64,000 bases of DNA from contig NZ_JABRWH010000001.1 in NCBI RefSeq assembly GCF_013248975.1, positions 3,492,001 to 3,556,000 on the forward strand, given 5' to 3'. The stretch comes from Neobacillus endophyticus. Its GTDB lineage: Bacteria; Bacillota; Bacilli; Bacillales; Cytobacillaceae. The position numbers and the translations under genes are program-made. The notes beneath the pieces are model-generated. The model had not been told where the DNA came from and did no database searches. It saw only the letters and a list, made by a program, of their open reading frames with translations. Each line of letters begins with the position of its first letter. Positions within the stretch are counted from its first letter, which is position 1. This document shows positions 16,628-25,945 of this stretch, in pieces.

Positions 16628-17659
16628 TTGGATTTCCAAGATTATAAAGGTGTTTGGGTATTTATTGAACAAAAGGATGGAGGGGTAGCTTCTGTATCCC
16701 TTGAATTATTGGGTGCCGGAAGAAAGTTGGCAGATAAACGGGGCGTGGAATTGGCGGGTATTTTAATCGGAGAAAATGTTAAGCATTTAACAAAGACCGT
16801 TTTTGAATATGGTGCCGATACAGTGTATGTCTATGACCAACCCATCTTTAAACATTACCGGACCGAAACTTTCATGAAGGCGCTGCTGGAGTGCACAGAT
16901 AAATATAAACCGGAAATTATCTTGTTTGGAGCTACCTCAACGGGTAAAGATCTGGCAAGTGCAGTGGCCACGGATATGCCAACAGGCTTAACGGCTGATA
17001 CGACGGAGCTGGATGTGGAAGAGGAAACGGGATTACTATTGGCGAGCAGGCCCGCTTTTGGCGGTAATATTATGGCAACCATTTTATGTAAAAAATACCG
17101 GCCGCAAATGGCGACAGTTCGCGCTAAAGTCATGAAGGCACTATCTCCGCAATCAGGAAGAACTGGAAAGTTGGTGGAAGAAACCATAGCCCTAAATGAA
17201 GAAGATATTCGGACAAAGGTCTTGGAAATTGTCAAGGACACAGTGAAGAAAGTAAGAATTGACGAAGCAGACATCGTGGTTGCCGGAGGAAAAGGATTAG
17301 GAAGCTACGAGGGATTTCAGTTAATTCACCAATTGGCGAATACTCTCGGTGGAGCGGTAGGTGCCAGCAGGGATGTAGTGGAAGCAGGCTGGATCGATCA
17401 TGCACATCAAGTGGGGCAAACAGGTGTGACGGTTACGCCGAAAATATATTTTGCGATCGGAATTTCCGGTGCAATTCAACATGTTGTCGGAATGAAAAAT
17501 TCCAGTTTAATCATTGCAATTAATAAGGACAAAGAAGCACCCATTTTTCAGACCTGTCACTATGGAATTGTTGGTGATGCTTTTGAAATTGTTCCAGTCC
17601 TAATCGAACAATTTGAAAGGGCTTTATCCAGGGAAAAGGTAAGCAGTACCAGCGAATAA
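16628..17659 (+). CDS. etfA: electron transfer flavoprotein alpha subunit (EtfA/FixB)
   Basis: 343 residues. The N-terminal domain is followed by the C-terminal FAD-binding domain with GGAVGASRDVVEAGW, QVGQTGVTVTPKIYFAIGISGAIQH and NKDKEAPIF. The usual DYGIVGDL element reads CHYGIVGDAF here. The start is TTG at 16628, with AAGGGGG about 12 nt upstream, immediately after the etfB stop (translational coupling). It binds FAD and pairs with EtfB. A terminator hairpin at 17788 ends the operon. Confidence 0.92.
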   Translation: MDFQDYKGVWVFIEQKDGGVASVSLELLGAGRKLADKRGVELAGILIGENVKHLTKTVFEYGADTVYVYDQPIFKHYRTETFMKALLECTDKYKPEIILFGATSTGKDLASAVATDMPTGLTADTTELDVEEETGLLLASRPAFGGNIMATILCKKYRPQMATVRAKVMKALSPQSGRTGKLVEETIALNEEDIRTKVLEIVKDTVKKVRIDEADIVVAGGKGLGSYEGFQLIHQLANTLGGAVGASRDVVEAGWIDHAHQVGQTGVTVTPKIYFAIGISGAIQHVVGMKNSSLIIAINKDKEAPIFQTCHYGIVGDAFEIVPVLIEQFERALSREKVSSTSE

Positions 17660-17787
17660 TAACCTCATAATGGCGAGGCGGCACTGGCTGGAATTTGGCC
17701 AACTAACTATTTTAATCAAAGAATTCTAGTTTCGAAAATATGCCTTTCCCTTTTGGAGCTTCAAATACAAAGATTAAAACAAGCATG

Positions 17788-17829
17788 AAGGCAGTGGATT
17801 TCACAATTGAAATTGCACTGCCTTTTTCT
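17788..17829 (+). terminator. intrinsic terminator of etfBA
   Basis: Stem AAGGCAGTG / CACTGCCTT with inner pairing, followed by TTTTTCTC. Confidence 0.8.
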
Positions 17830-18068
17830 CGTTTTATATACAAATATATGTTTAAATATAATAGGAGAATACTAAAGTCAGAATTGGATTTTCTTAAGGA
17901 AAAAACTGCAGAAGCAAAATGAAAAATTTGCTAAGTCATTATTTTTTTCTTAAATGTTTTTGCCAAAACAACTAGTAATTTAATATAAAGTTTATTTATT
18001 ATTAATAATAATGTGTTAATATTTTGAAATATAAAGAACACGGAAACGATTTTACTGGGGGTAATAAA

Positions 18069-18605
18069 GTGAATAAGACTTTGAAAAAAAATAATATTTT
18101 TCAAAAAATCGGGAGAATGCTCAAATTTAATTTCATAAAACTCCTTCGTTCACCAGAAGGAGCAAATAAAGTAGCCTTAGGATTCGCTATTGGGTTCGGA
18201 CTAGAAATGTTGGTCATTTCAACCGCTGGCCTTATTTACGTTTTATTGATCCCTCTTGTTCGACTATCTAAAGCTTCCCTTCCTGTTTCCATTATCGGGA
18301 ATTTAATCGGAAAAGTTTCACTTCTTCCTGTTATCCTTTTACCGTTAGCATTAAAAATTGGAAAATTAATCTACCCAGGGAGAGTAAAAATAACGAATCA
18401 TCTAAGACACTTTTCTATCACTGACTTATTGCATGGTGATTTTCAGGGATTATGGAATCTCCTTTTTGGAGGCATTCATGTGTTAATTGGCATGGTGATT
18501 TTAGGAAGTTTACTTGGATTCATATCTTATTTTGTCATTAACTTCATCTATGAAAAAGAAAAAATCAGACGTTTAAAGAAAAGACAGGCAAAATTTGTTT
18601 GGTAA
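18069..18605 (+). CDS. DUF2062 membrane protein
   Basis: 178 residues from GTG 18069, which follows GGGGGT at a good distance; an upstream in-frame TTG lacks a ribosome site. The LLRSPEGANKVALGFAIGFGLEML segment and three to four hydrophobic spans match DUF2062 integral membrane proteins. The role of the family is unknown. The C-terminus is cytoplasmic and basic (EKEKIRRLKKRQAKF). Monocistronic, with its own terminator. Confidence 0.75.
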   Translation: MNKTLKKNNIFQKIGRMLKFNFIKLLRSPEGANKVALGFAIGFGLEMLVISTAGLIYVLLIPLVRLSKASLPVSIIGNLIGKVSLLPVILLPLALKIGKLIYPGRVKITNHLRHFSITDLLHGDFQGLWNLLFGGIHVLIGMVILGSLLGFISYFVINFIYEKEKIRRLKKRQAKFVW

Positions 18606-18633
18606 TTAAAATGCAATAAAGAATAACTAAAAA

Positions 18634-18668
18634 GAAGTCTGCTGCAAATGAGCAGGCTTCTTTTCTTT
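18634..18668 (+). terminator. intrinsic terminator
   Basis: Stem GAAGTCTGCT / AGCAGGCTTC (one G-U) followed by TTTTCTTT. Confidence 0.85.
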
Positions 18669-18799
18669 ATCTTTTCGCAAGCCGTCCAAAAAAGTAAATG
18701 ATACTTGGTGAGCTTCACACATAAAAAGTAATTTTTCTTTTGAAGCTAAGTATTCTTTCTAAAAATTTTTTATTTTTTTTATTGTTGAATCCGTTATCA

Positions 18800-18841
18800 T
18801 GTGATTTAAATCACACCGTCAGTTGAAAGGTTTTTTATAAT
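18800..18841 (+). promoter_or_regulatory. FNR-type box and promoter of hmp
   Basis: A perfect palindrome TGTGATTTAAATCACA (18800-18815) matches the Bacillus FNR consensus TGTGA-N6-TCACA. A -10 element TATAAT lies at 18836-18841, placing the box centre near -40.5, the class II activator position. FNR-type activation at low oxygen is inferred; an NsrR-type site is a less likely reading. Confidence 0.75.
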
Positions 18842-18892
18842 AAACACTATGCTTGTAGTAATAACTAATATCGTCAAAGGAGAGTGTTTATT

Positions 18893-20131
18893 ATGTTAGA
18901 TCAAAAAACGATCGATATTGTAAAATCAACGGTTCCGGTGTTGGAACAGAATGGGGAAAAAATTACGACCCGCTTTTATCAGTTAATGTTCGGAGCACAT
19001 CCTGAACTCCTCAATATTTTTAACCATGCAAACCAAAAACAAGGTCGTCAGCAAAGGGCACTGGCAAGCGCAGTATATGAAGCAGCCAAACACATTGATA
19101 ATCTTTCTGTTATTCTTCCTGTTGTCAATCAAATTGCCCAAAAACACCGCAGTCTTGGGATTAAACCCGAACATTATCCGATTGTTGGTAAATATCTGAT
19201 ATTGGCCATCAAGGATGTATTGGGAAATGCAGCCACAGACGACATAATTGATGCTTGGACAGAGGCTTATGGAGTCATTGCAGATGCCTTCATTGGGATT
19301 GAAGCAGAATTGTACAGTCAAGCAGCCAACCAAAAAGGAGGGTGGGATGGATTCCGTGAATTCATTGTTGATCGCAAAGTGATAGAAAGTGATGTTATTA
19401 CTTCTTTTTACATAAAACCTGTGGATCAAAAGGAAATTGCATCTTTCCAGCCAGGGCAATATATTAGTATTAAACTGGAAATTTCAGGAGAAACATTTAC
19501 TCATATTCGTCAATATAGTCTTTCTGATGCTCCTGGTAAAGACTACTATCGAATTAGTGTCAAACTCGAAGCTGGAACACTAAATCCAGACGGCAAGGTA
19601 TCAAATTACCTGCATGATCATATAAATGAAGGGGATATTGTCAAAGTAAGTGCCCCTGCAGGAGATTTTGTTCTTTCTTTTGATAAAAAAACACCGGTTG
19701 TCCTATTAAGCGGAGGCGTTGGTCTTACTCCAATGATGAGTATGTTAAAAACGGTTATTGAGCAGCAACCTGAACGCGATGTTACATTTATTCACGCTGC
19801 CAATAACGGCCTCGTTCATGCCTTTAGGGATGAAGTAGATTCGATTGAGAAAAATGAAAACCTAAAATCCTTTGTTTTTTATGCTTCACCAACTGAGGAT
19901 GATCGACAAAATAATCGTTTTGACGTCGAAGGGTTTGTAACTAAAAATTGGCTCAAAGAGAATGTGTCCATTAATGATTCAGACTTTTATTTCTGTGGCC
20001 CGACCCCATTCATGAAGGCAATCTACCTTTCATTAAAAGAATTGGGTGTAGAAGATGATCGAATCCATTTTGAATTCTTCGGACCAAAAGGCAGCCTGGA
20101 AGAAGATCAGACGTTAGTGGAAACTGTTTAA
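18893..20131 (+). CDS. hmp: flavohemoglobin, nitric oxide dioxygenase
   Basis: 412 residues from ATG 18893, which has AAGGAGAG upstream; a GTG at 18884 overlaps that site and is rejected. The globin domain carries the proximal His85 (QKHRSLGI), Tyr29 and Gln53 of the distal pocket. The FAD domain has RQYSLSD and the NAD(P)H domain GGVGLTPMMSM. It converts NO and O2 to nitrate, using NADPH through FAD and heme in the cytoplasm. The palindrome upstream suggests induction under oxygen limitation. It is a single-gene unit followed by a strong terminator. Confidence 0.95.
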   Translation: MLDQKTIDIVKSTVPVLEQNGEKITTRFYQLMFGAHPELLNIFNHANQKQGRQQRALASAVYEAAKHIDNLSVILPVVNQIAQKHRSLGIKPEHYPIVGKYLILAIKDVLGNAATDDIIDAWTEAYGVIADAFIGIEAELYSQAANQKGGWDGFREFIVDRKVIESDVITSFYIKPVDQKEIASFQPGQYISIKLEISGETFTHIRQYSLSDAPGKDYYRISVKLEAGTLNPDGKVSNYLHDHINEGDIVKVSAPAGDFVLSFDKKTPVVLLSGGVGLTPMMSMLKTVIEQQPERDVTFIHAANNGLVHAFRDEVDSIEKNENLKSFVFYASPTEDDRQNNRFDVEGFVTKNWLKENVSINDSDFYFCGPTPFMKAIYLSLKELGVEDDRIHFEFFGPKGSLEEDQTLVETV

Positions 20132-20138
20132 CCATAAG

Positions 20139-20165
20139 AAACCGGGTGGTAAACCCGGTTTTTCA
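20139..20165 (+). terminator. intrinsic terminator of hmp
   Basis: Stem AAACCGGGT / ACCCGGTTT followed by TTC. Confidence 0.85.
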
Positions 20166-20171
20166 ATGACC

Positions 20172-20309
20172 GATAGGAAAGTATAACTTTCCTATCATGC
20201 ATAAGTACACTAAGAAATGCTTCGTGAGCATTAGCCTCACAGTCGAAAAGCTGTGCTTTTCTTTTGTCTTCGCCCTAACAGGCTCGCAAGTTGGCGAGTT
20301 TTCTTTATA
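20172..20309 (+). repeat. hairpin-rich repeat, copy 1 (family R)
   Basis: Starts with a perfect hairpin GATAGGAAAGT-ATA-ACTTTCCTATC, followed by AATGCT-TCGTG-AGCATT, CACAG...CTGTG and a terminal CTCGC-AAGTTG-GCGAG stem followed by TTTTCTTTA. Related copies are at 49595, 55055 and 60596. It ends about 80 bp before the next gene start on the same strand. Confidence 0.7.
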
Positions 20310-20390
20310 ATGCTAAGTCTGCTTTAATGACAAAGATAACCTTTAATTGTGAAAAATGTTAAGGCATAAGCGGATAAAAAATTTTTCATT

Positions 20391-21479
20391 ATGGTGATAA
20401 TCGTGTTATATTTTTTGATCCTCCTAGTACTCTTTGCCTGCGGCGTATATTTAATTTTTTCAAAAAAAATATATATTCATACTTCTACGATGGCAATTGT
20501 GATGGCTTTAGGGATTATGACTCAAGGTGTCCTATTAAACTTTTTCGGATTCCGTCGTTTCTTTGGAATAGTTGGAGAGTTTCTTAGTATTATGATCTTA
20601 GCTCTATGGGGGTTATTTTCCTTTTCTTTTTTATTGTCATATTTCAATAAAAAATTTAAAACTATCCATTATGAACATCCGATAAACCGTTTTGGGATTG
20701 GGACTTGGGTTGCTGGGACATCCATTTGCGGGATCCTTATTTATAAACAATTTATGGAATGGGCTTTTATTTCCCAAATCCTTTTATCTGTAAATATTTT
20801 ATTATGGGTGATTTATATAGGAGGAAGTGTGCGGGCGTTTTACGAGCTAAATCAAAACCTCCTCTCAAAAAACGTTCATGGAATTCTTTTGTTAACAACA
20901 GTTAGTACACAATCCATTGTTTTATTACTAAGTACAGTTGATCAAAATGTCCCTTCAGCAGTGGACATTGTTCTAATTGCAGTTGGAATCTGTTTTTATC
21001 TTATTAGCACTTTTTTTATTATTAAGAGATATGTTACAACTGAATCTTGGACGATTAATACAGATTGGAATAATACGAATTGTATTTTGCACGGTGCCTT
21101 GTCCATAACTGGATTAGCGTGTGTAGTTTCCCATGTATTAAGCAAACAAGGAGTTGTTCTTATTTGGATTATGGCAGCGATTGTCTTTCTGATTATTGAA
21201 TCAATTGAATTATATCGGCTATTTAATCGATTAAAACAATATGGAATGAAAAAGGGAATTTTGATTTACGATGTTAGCCAGTGGAGCCGAATTTTTACAT
21301 TTGGTATGTTTTATACCATAACCTTTCAAAGTGACCCCAAGCCATTTTTTCTAACTTTGACCCGGAAAGTGATTATTACCATTGGGATTTGGCCAATCAT
21401 CATCCTTGGTATATTTGAACTTTTTCTATGCGTAAAACAGTATAGTAAAACTTATAAAAAACTCCCATTAAACATGTGA
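20391..21479 (+). CDS. multi-pass membrane protein, possibly TDT/SLAC1-like anion channel
   Basis: 362 residues with about ten hydrophobic spans. The stretches RFGIGTWVAGTSICGILI and NTNCILHGALSITGLA recall the tellurite-resistance/dicarboxylate transporter (TehA, SLAC1) fold, but the match is by eye and weak. The ribosome site before ATG 20391 is poor, so the start is uncertain. The hairpin-rich repeat copy 1 lies in its leader. No operon partner. Confidence 0.5.
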   Translation: MVIIVLYFLILLVLFACGVYLIFSKKIYIHTSTMAIVMALGIMTQGVLLNFFGFRRFFGIVGEFLSIMILALWGLFSFSFLLSYFNKKFKTIHYEHPINRFGIGTWVAGTSICGILIYKQFMEWAFISQILLSVNILLWVIYIGGSVRAFYELNQNLLSKNVHGILLLTTVSTQSIVLLLSTVDQNVPSAVDIVLIAVGICFYLISTFFIIKRYVTTESWTINTDWNNTNCILHGALSITGLACVVSHVLSKQGVVLIWIMAAIVFLIIESIELYRLFNRLKQYGMKKGILIYDVSQWSRIFTFGMFYTITFQSDPKPFFLTLTRKVIITIGIWPIIILGIFELFLCVKQYSKTYKKLPLNM

Positions 21480-21758
21480 ACATAGGGGCAGATCTTGTAT
21501 CACCTATATCCTCCAATACATTTCGGTTCCTAATGGGCACCTTTTAATCAAAATCTCAATTTCGAAAAGGTAAAAAGTCTAACCAGGTTATAGTTGCGGC
21601 GGAAGCTCCTTAGCAAATTGTGCGATGCTAGATTAATTGAAAATTAAACTTGTTGGCACTTGCTAAAAGAACCCGCGGAGTTTTACCATAGTTGAGAAAG
21701 GATAATAGGCAATGAGCTACATAATTCAAGTATACGTTATATTTAAGGAGTGATGATC

Positions 21759-22949
21759 ATGGCACGTGTATTATTTATTAATGTTGGTTCAGAGGGACAC
21801 ATCAATCCTACTATTGGAGTGGTGCAAGAACTTATTTCACGTGGAGAAGAGGTTGTATACTTTACAATAGAAGCATTTCGGGAGCGTATGGAGAAGACAG
21901 GAGCTAGCGTACGAACAATAGACGGTGATAAATTTATAAAAGCCTTTATCTCTGGTGGAAGAAATTATTTATTTGAAAGAATCAACGGTCTTTTGCGTAC
22001 AGCAGATGTCGTTATACCTGATGTTCTGAAGCAAATTGAAGGAGAACATTTTGATTATATCATTCACGATTCGATGTTTGGTTGTGGATATTTACTTGCA
22101 CAAATCCTTAAACTTCCGGCCATTAATTCTTGTACTTCTTTTGCGCAGACAAAAGCCTCATTTGAAAATATGTTAGAACGACTTTCTAAAAACATCCCAA
22201 CAGAAATATACGATGAATTTCAGAAACTGACGGCAATGATAAAGGAAAAATATGATGTGGAGATCGCATCTCCTTACGAAGTATTTTGTAATCCTGCACC
22301 AATGACAATCGTTTATACAACTAGGGAGTTTCAACCTTTTGGAGAAACTTTTGATCAAAGTTACAAATTTGTCGGTCCATCCATCTCTTCACGTTTAACA
22401 CAAGAAGAATTCGACCTTACTGCAATCAAGGGCAGAAGCCCAATTTACATTTCACTAGGTACTGTATTTAATCGGGCAATGGACTTTTATAAGCTTTGTT
22501 TTGAAGCATTTGGCAATAGCGATCATACCGTTGTCATGACGATCGGGAAACAAAATCAAATAGCAGATTTGGGGGAGATTCCTCAAAACTTTATTGTAAA
22601 AAATTATGTTCCACAAACCGAATTACTAAAATACACGAAATTATTTATCACACATGGCGGAATGAATAGTACTAATGAGGGCCTCTATAACGGGGTTCCG
22701 TTAATTGTCATTCCGCAAAGTGCAGATCAGCCGATGATTGCTCAACGAGTTTCCCATATTGGAGCAGGAATTCAATTAAATATGCAAAGCCTGACAGCTG
22801 AACAACTCCGTGAAACTGCAGAACAAATACTGAACAATCAGTCTTTCCTAAAAGCAGTTGGCGATATTAGCCAATCCTTTCAACAATCTGGGGGGTATCA
22901 GCAAGCTGTTGAAGAGATTTTCGAATTTAAAAGTAAAAATGATATTTAA
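21759..22949 (+). CDS. MGT-family UDP-glycosyltransferase (macrolide glycosyltransferase-like)
   Basis: 396 residues, GT-B fold, GT1 family. The N-terminus RVLFINVGSEGHINPTIGVVQEL holds the catalytic-His motif (EGHINP). The C-terminal donor-binding block reads THGGMNSTNEGLYNGVPLIVIPQSADQ, the MGT/YjiC signature. It transfers a sugar from UDP-sugar to small hydrophobic acceptors such as macrolides, flavonoids or lipids; the natural acceptor is unknown. ATG 21759 lies 8 nt after AAGGAG; earlier GTG/ATG codons overlap that site. Confidence 0.88.
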   Translation: MARVLFINVGSEGHINPTIGVVQELISRGEEVVYFTIEAFRERMEKTGASVRTIDGDKFIKAFISGGRNYLFERINGLLRTADVVIPDVLKQIEGEHFDYIIHDSMFGCGYLLAQILKLPAINSCTSFAQTKASFENMLERLSKNIPTEIYDEFQKLTAMIKEKYDVEIASPYEVFCNPAPMTIVYTTREFQPFGETFDQSYKFVGPSISSRLTQEEFDLTAIKGRSPIYISLGTVFNRAMDFYKLCFEAFGNSDHTVVMTIGKQNQIADLGEIPQNFIVKNYVPQTELLKYTKLFITHGGMNSTNEGLYNGVPLIVIPQSADQPMIAQRVSHIGAGIQLNMQSLTAEQLRETAEQILNNQSFLKAVGDISQSFQQSGGYQQAVEEIFEFKSKNDI

Positions 22950-23025
22950 ATTTTCAAGCTGACATTAGCAGTGGTGGTTACGACAGCTCCTATTATGAAT
23001 TTTGTACGAAAAAAACGGACTGTGG

Positions 23026-23113
23026 TCTGATCTGTGAATCCAAAAAGTTAGACACGAATTTTAGGCAGTTCCCTGGGCATGAGTACGGTATTGAAGACTC
23101 ATGCCTTTTCATT
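23026..23113. mobile_element. possible IS3/IS150-type end remnant
   Basis: The segment CCAAAAAGTTAGACACG resembles the terminal region of IS150-like elements, and it is followed by a GGCATGAGT / ACTCATGCC hairpin with TTTTCATTT. No transposase coding remains. The resemblance is from memory and weak; the hairpin could also be the terminator of the glycosyltransferase gene. Confidence 0.25.
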
Positions 23114-23153
23114 TGACCATAGGGTAACACAGACTTTTAAGATATCGATCAGT

Positions 23154-23681
23154 TTATATCTCCAACGAATAAAAACAGTCAGTCACCAGTTTGCCACCGA
23201 TTTGAGTACTATCAGGCACCATTTTATCTAAACTCATTCCAGCCTTCTCTAAAACACGGCGTGATCCGATATGCTCTTCAGAACAAACAGCAATAAATTT
23301 TTTGAATCCTATATTATCTACGGAAAAATCAATGATGCTTTTAAGTGCTTCGGTAGCATACCCCTGGCCATTGTATTCTTCAAGTATGATAAAACCAACT
23401 TCCGCAGTAAGTTTCTCAAGGTTGCGGGTGCAAATGCTAATTAACCCAACATTATTATCACCTAAGGAATTTTCATGGATGATCCATGTTAGCCAATGGG
23501 GGGAATCGATGCTCCACGGAGCGAGCTCGTTTTCAAAGTTACGGCGGATTTCTTCCTCACTCATCACATCCCGGATGTGTTTCATAAGGTTCGGGTTGGA
23601 ATAGATCGAGTGGATTAGTTCCCAATCGTGTAATGCCAGTCTTGTAAAAGTAAGGCGCGCGCTAAAGATTTGTTTGTCCAT
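23154..23681 (-). CDS. GNAT-family N-acetyltransferase (RimJ/RimL-like)
   Basis: 175 residues. RLTFTRLALHDWELIHSIYSNP at the N-terminus and the acetyl-CoA loop EYNGQGYATEALKSIIDF define the RimJ/L-type GNAT fold; the C-terminal GSRRVLEKAGM is also typical. Such enzymes acetylate protein N-termini, ribosomal proteins or small amines; the substrate here is unknown. AAAGGAGG precedes the ATG. Single gene, with a 52-bp tandem array upstream. Confidence 0.85.
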   Translation of the reverse strand: MDKQIFSARLTFTRLALHDWELIHSIYSNPNLMKHIRDVMSEEEIRRNFENELAPWSIDSPHWLTWIIHENSLGDNNVGLISICTRNLEKLTAEVGFIILEEYNGQGYATEALKSIIDFSVDNIGFKKFIAVCSEEHIGSRRVLEKAGMSLDKMVPDSTQIGGKLVTDCFYSLEI

Positions 23682-23846
23682 ATAATCCTCCTTTGGGGAT
23701 AGTAGCGTTTTCGATAGGATGGATCCTGCGGATTGACTGTAAAGTGGTTACTAGATGGACCTTGCTAAGAAAATTATATCTGTTATCCTCCCAAATTTAT
23801 ACTGAATTTTATATTCTAACGAACACTAGAATTGATCAACGATAGA

Positions 23847-24113
23847 GTGGATGAAGGCCATTTTGTTGGCTCCGAAAGCGTGGGGTGTCCTTCAAAGGTT
23901 GGATGAAGGACATTACATTGACTCCGCAAGCGAGAGTTGTCTTCCATAGGTTGAATGAAGAGCATTTCGTTGATTCTGAAAGCGAGAGTTGACCTTCATA
24001 GGTTGAATGAAGGTCAATTTGTTTACTTCGAAAGCGAGGGCTGTTGTGCATAAGGTGAATGAAGAACATTACATTGGGTCTGAAAGCGAGAGTTGTCCTC
24101 CATAAAGTGGACG
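23847..24113. repeat. 52-bp tandem repeat array A (five units plus a partial)
   Basis: The ATGAAG anchor recurs at 23851, 23903, 23955, 24007 and 24059 and, as ACG, at 24111: an exact 52-bp step. Each junction can fold a hairpin. TGTCCTTCA / TGAAGGACA (23886-23912) and TTGACCTTCA / TGAAGGTCAA (23989-24017) differ by paired changes, as expected for a conserved RNA or DNA stem. Since 52 is not a multiple of three, coding is unlikely. Confidence 0.85.
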
Positions 24114-24308
24114 TACCCGACCGAATCCCGCTCATTTGGATCCGTGAAAACAGCCTTAATTTTTGAATAGGGTATTAATTTTACCCCTTATTGAGTGTTA
24201 GATAAGTGAAAAATCATTTTGTTTTCTTGGAGGATTTTTTCAAACGTAAAAGCTTAAACATTTATATGTAAAAAAATATTAGATCCATTCGAAGTAAGTG
24301 GACTATAA

Positions 24309-25334
24309 CTAAAGATCTGCAACTTGGTGCAAGGTTAATTGTTCTTTGAAAAGGTTTAGTGGTTGAAAGCCATTAATTTTTAAAATGGGTTGGTTTGGAT
24401 GTTGAGGATGAACATCATAAATCTCACCGTGTGCACCATTTCTAAGTTTAATCTTTGACCCTTTTAATTGATTCATTAAAGAATATGTAAATGGACGCAC
24501 AATGGACATATCAAGACGTTTTGCCTGTGCATCCTTAATTAATTCTTCTATGGCATAATAGACAGACTTTTGTTCTTTATAGACTCGAATTGAACAAATA
24601 GCATCAAATGAATCTGCTACGGAAAGGATCTTTACAAAGAAAGGAATACTGTCACCTTTAATACTGCCAGGGTATCCTGTGCCATCTTCTCTCTCGTGAT
24701 GTTTAAGAACCCCTTCTAAAATCAATGGATCTAACGATGTCGAAGACAATAAATCATATCCTAGACGAGGATGTTGTTTAATTAAATTGAATTCTTCATC
24801 TGTTAACCGAGTTGGTTTGTTGAGAATGGCTGGATCAATTTTAAATTTTCCCACATCATGAAATAATCCCAACCTCCCCAACATATGTTGATGTTCTTCT
24901 GGTAAACTCAGTAAATTACCAATTTTACTTGCAATCAAACCCACATTGATCGAATGCTTGAACAAATATTCGTCCTTTGAAAATTTCTCCATTATATCTA
25001 AGATTTCAACATCTTTTTCGACATATTCTTGATGGAGAATATCAAATTCACTCATTATCCCAAGAATTTCATTGTCTTCAAGATGTGTCTTTTTTCCTAT
25101 CGTTTCTTGTAAACCTTTTATAGAAGTATATACATTCTTGTAGACCACTTCATTTAAAGGCCAAGGTTTTTCTTCTGAATTTTCATTTGAGCTCAAACCC
25201 CATTTAATTTGAGTCTTATGACTATTTAACCAGTCGATATGATTCTCTGTTAAAAGTGTCCCGCGCTTTAGTAGTAATACTCCAGAAACGGTATAAATAT
25301 CTTCTTTAAGTCTCGTACCTTTCATCAGACTCAT
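24309..25334 (-). CDS. HD-GYP domain phosphodiesterase
   Basis: 341 residues. The HD-GYP domain spans about 130-300, with metal ligands in LFHDVGKFKIDPAILNKP, LKHHEREDGTGYP (GYP motif present) and ILSVADSFDAI. This family hydrolyses cyclic-di-GMP, and the residues needed are intact. The N-terminal 120 residues are an undefined helical/β region. AAGGAG precedes the ATG. It would oppose the GGDEF protein at 4731. No c-di-GMP aptamer was found in its 600-bp upstream region. Confidence 0.87.
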   Translation of the reverse strand: MSLMKGTRLKEDIYTVSGVLLLKRGTLLTENHIDWLNSHKTQIKWGLSSNENSEEKPWPLNEVVYKNVYTSIKGLQETIGKKTHLEDNEILGIMSEFDILHQEYVEKDVEILDIMEKFSKDEYLFKHSINVGLIASKIGNLLSLPEEHQHMLGRLGLFHDVGKFKIDPAILNKPTRLTDEEFNLIKQHPRLGYDLLSSTSLDPLILEGVLKHHEREDGTGYPGSIKGDSIPFFVKILSVADSFDAICSIRVYKEQKSVYYAIEELIKDAQAKRLDMSIVRPFTYSLMNQLKGSKIKLRNGAHGEIYDVHPQHPNQPILKINGFQPLNLFKEQLTLHQVADL

Positions 25335-25945
25335 GTTCCAATACTCCTTGCTAATTTAATTACCTTATTTAAGTTTTAAGGTTTATTCGAATGATTGGCA
25401 CCTCAAAACTAATAAGGACTATATTACTATATGGATTTTGTATGTTAAACAGTTTTATTTCTTGTTATTTCGACATAAACCTACAAGAAACCGTATGTAA
25501 ACGTTAGTTGATAAAATATTTGTCGAAAACGTTCGTATTTGAGCACGAAAACCTGTTTTGATCTTATAGGTCTACATATGTCAATGTTTTTTTGTAAATC
25601 AACGGAGTGAAAGTTAACTATTTTTAATTTATGTTCATTATAAAGAACCGATGATGTCTAAAAAAGGCGAAGAAAAATTGCAGGTAAGGATTAATATTTA
25701 ATTTTTCTTATAAATAGGCCCATTATGCTAGTTTCGCCTGATGTTTTAAATGGATAAGTTGAGTTATCCCTATTTTTTTACAGAAATAACTATAAATAAT
25801 CTTTTATACGTGCTTGTGAAAAAAGTTAAATAAAGAATGAAAATATATGACAATCTTTTTTTGCTGTTATTATAAAAACGCTATTCCGGAGATAATAGGA
25901 ATAATAGTAAAAAGACATACAGGTATCAAAATAGGGGGGGAGAGT
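25335..25945. other. long divergent intergenic region
   Basis: About 610 bp between the HD-GYP gene and the CBO0543-like cluster. AT-rich, with no known riboswitch core on either strand. GGCGAA (near 25667) and TTCGCC (near 25733) could pair at long range, but nothing definite was recognised. Confidence 0.35.

Noticed and set aside
17740..17922. 60-codon frame after etfA
   Set aside because: It reads through the etfBA terminator hairpin and has no ribosome binding site.
23847..24113. CRISPR array
   Set aside because: The repeats are contiguous with no unique spacers, the period is constant but sequence drifts across the whole unit, and no cas genes are present. The same applies to array B.
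23836..24135. 99-codon minus-strand frame across array A
   Set aside because: Repeat-derived, no ribosome site, same reasoning as for array B.
24309..25945. Second c-di-GMP riboswitch upstream of the HD-GYP gene
   Set aside because: Neither strand of the upstream 600 bp contains a GGACGCAAAG-type core or the matching second stem.
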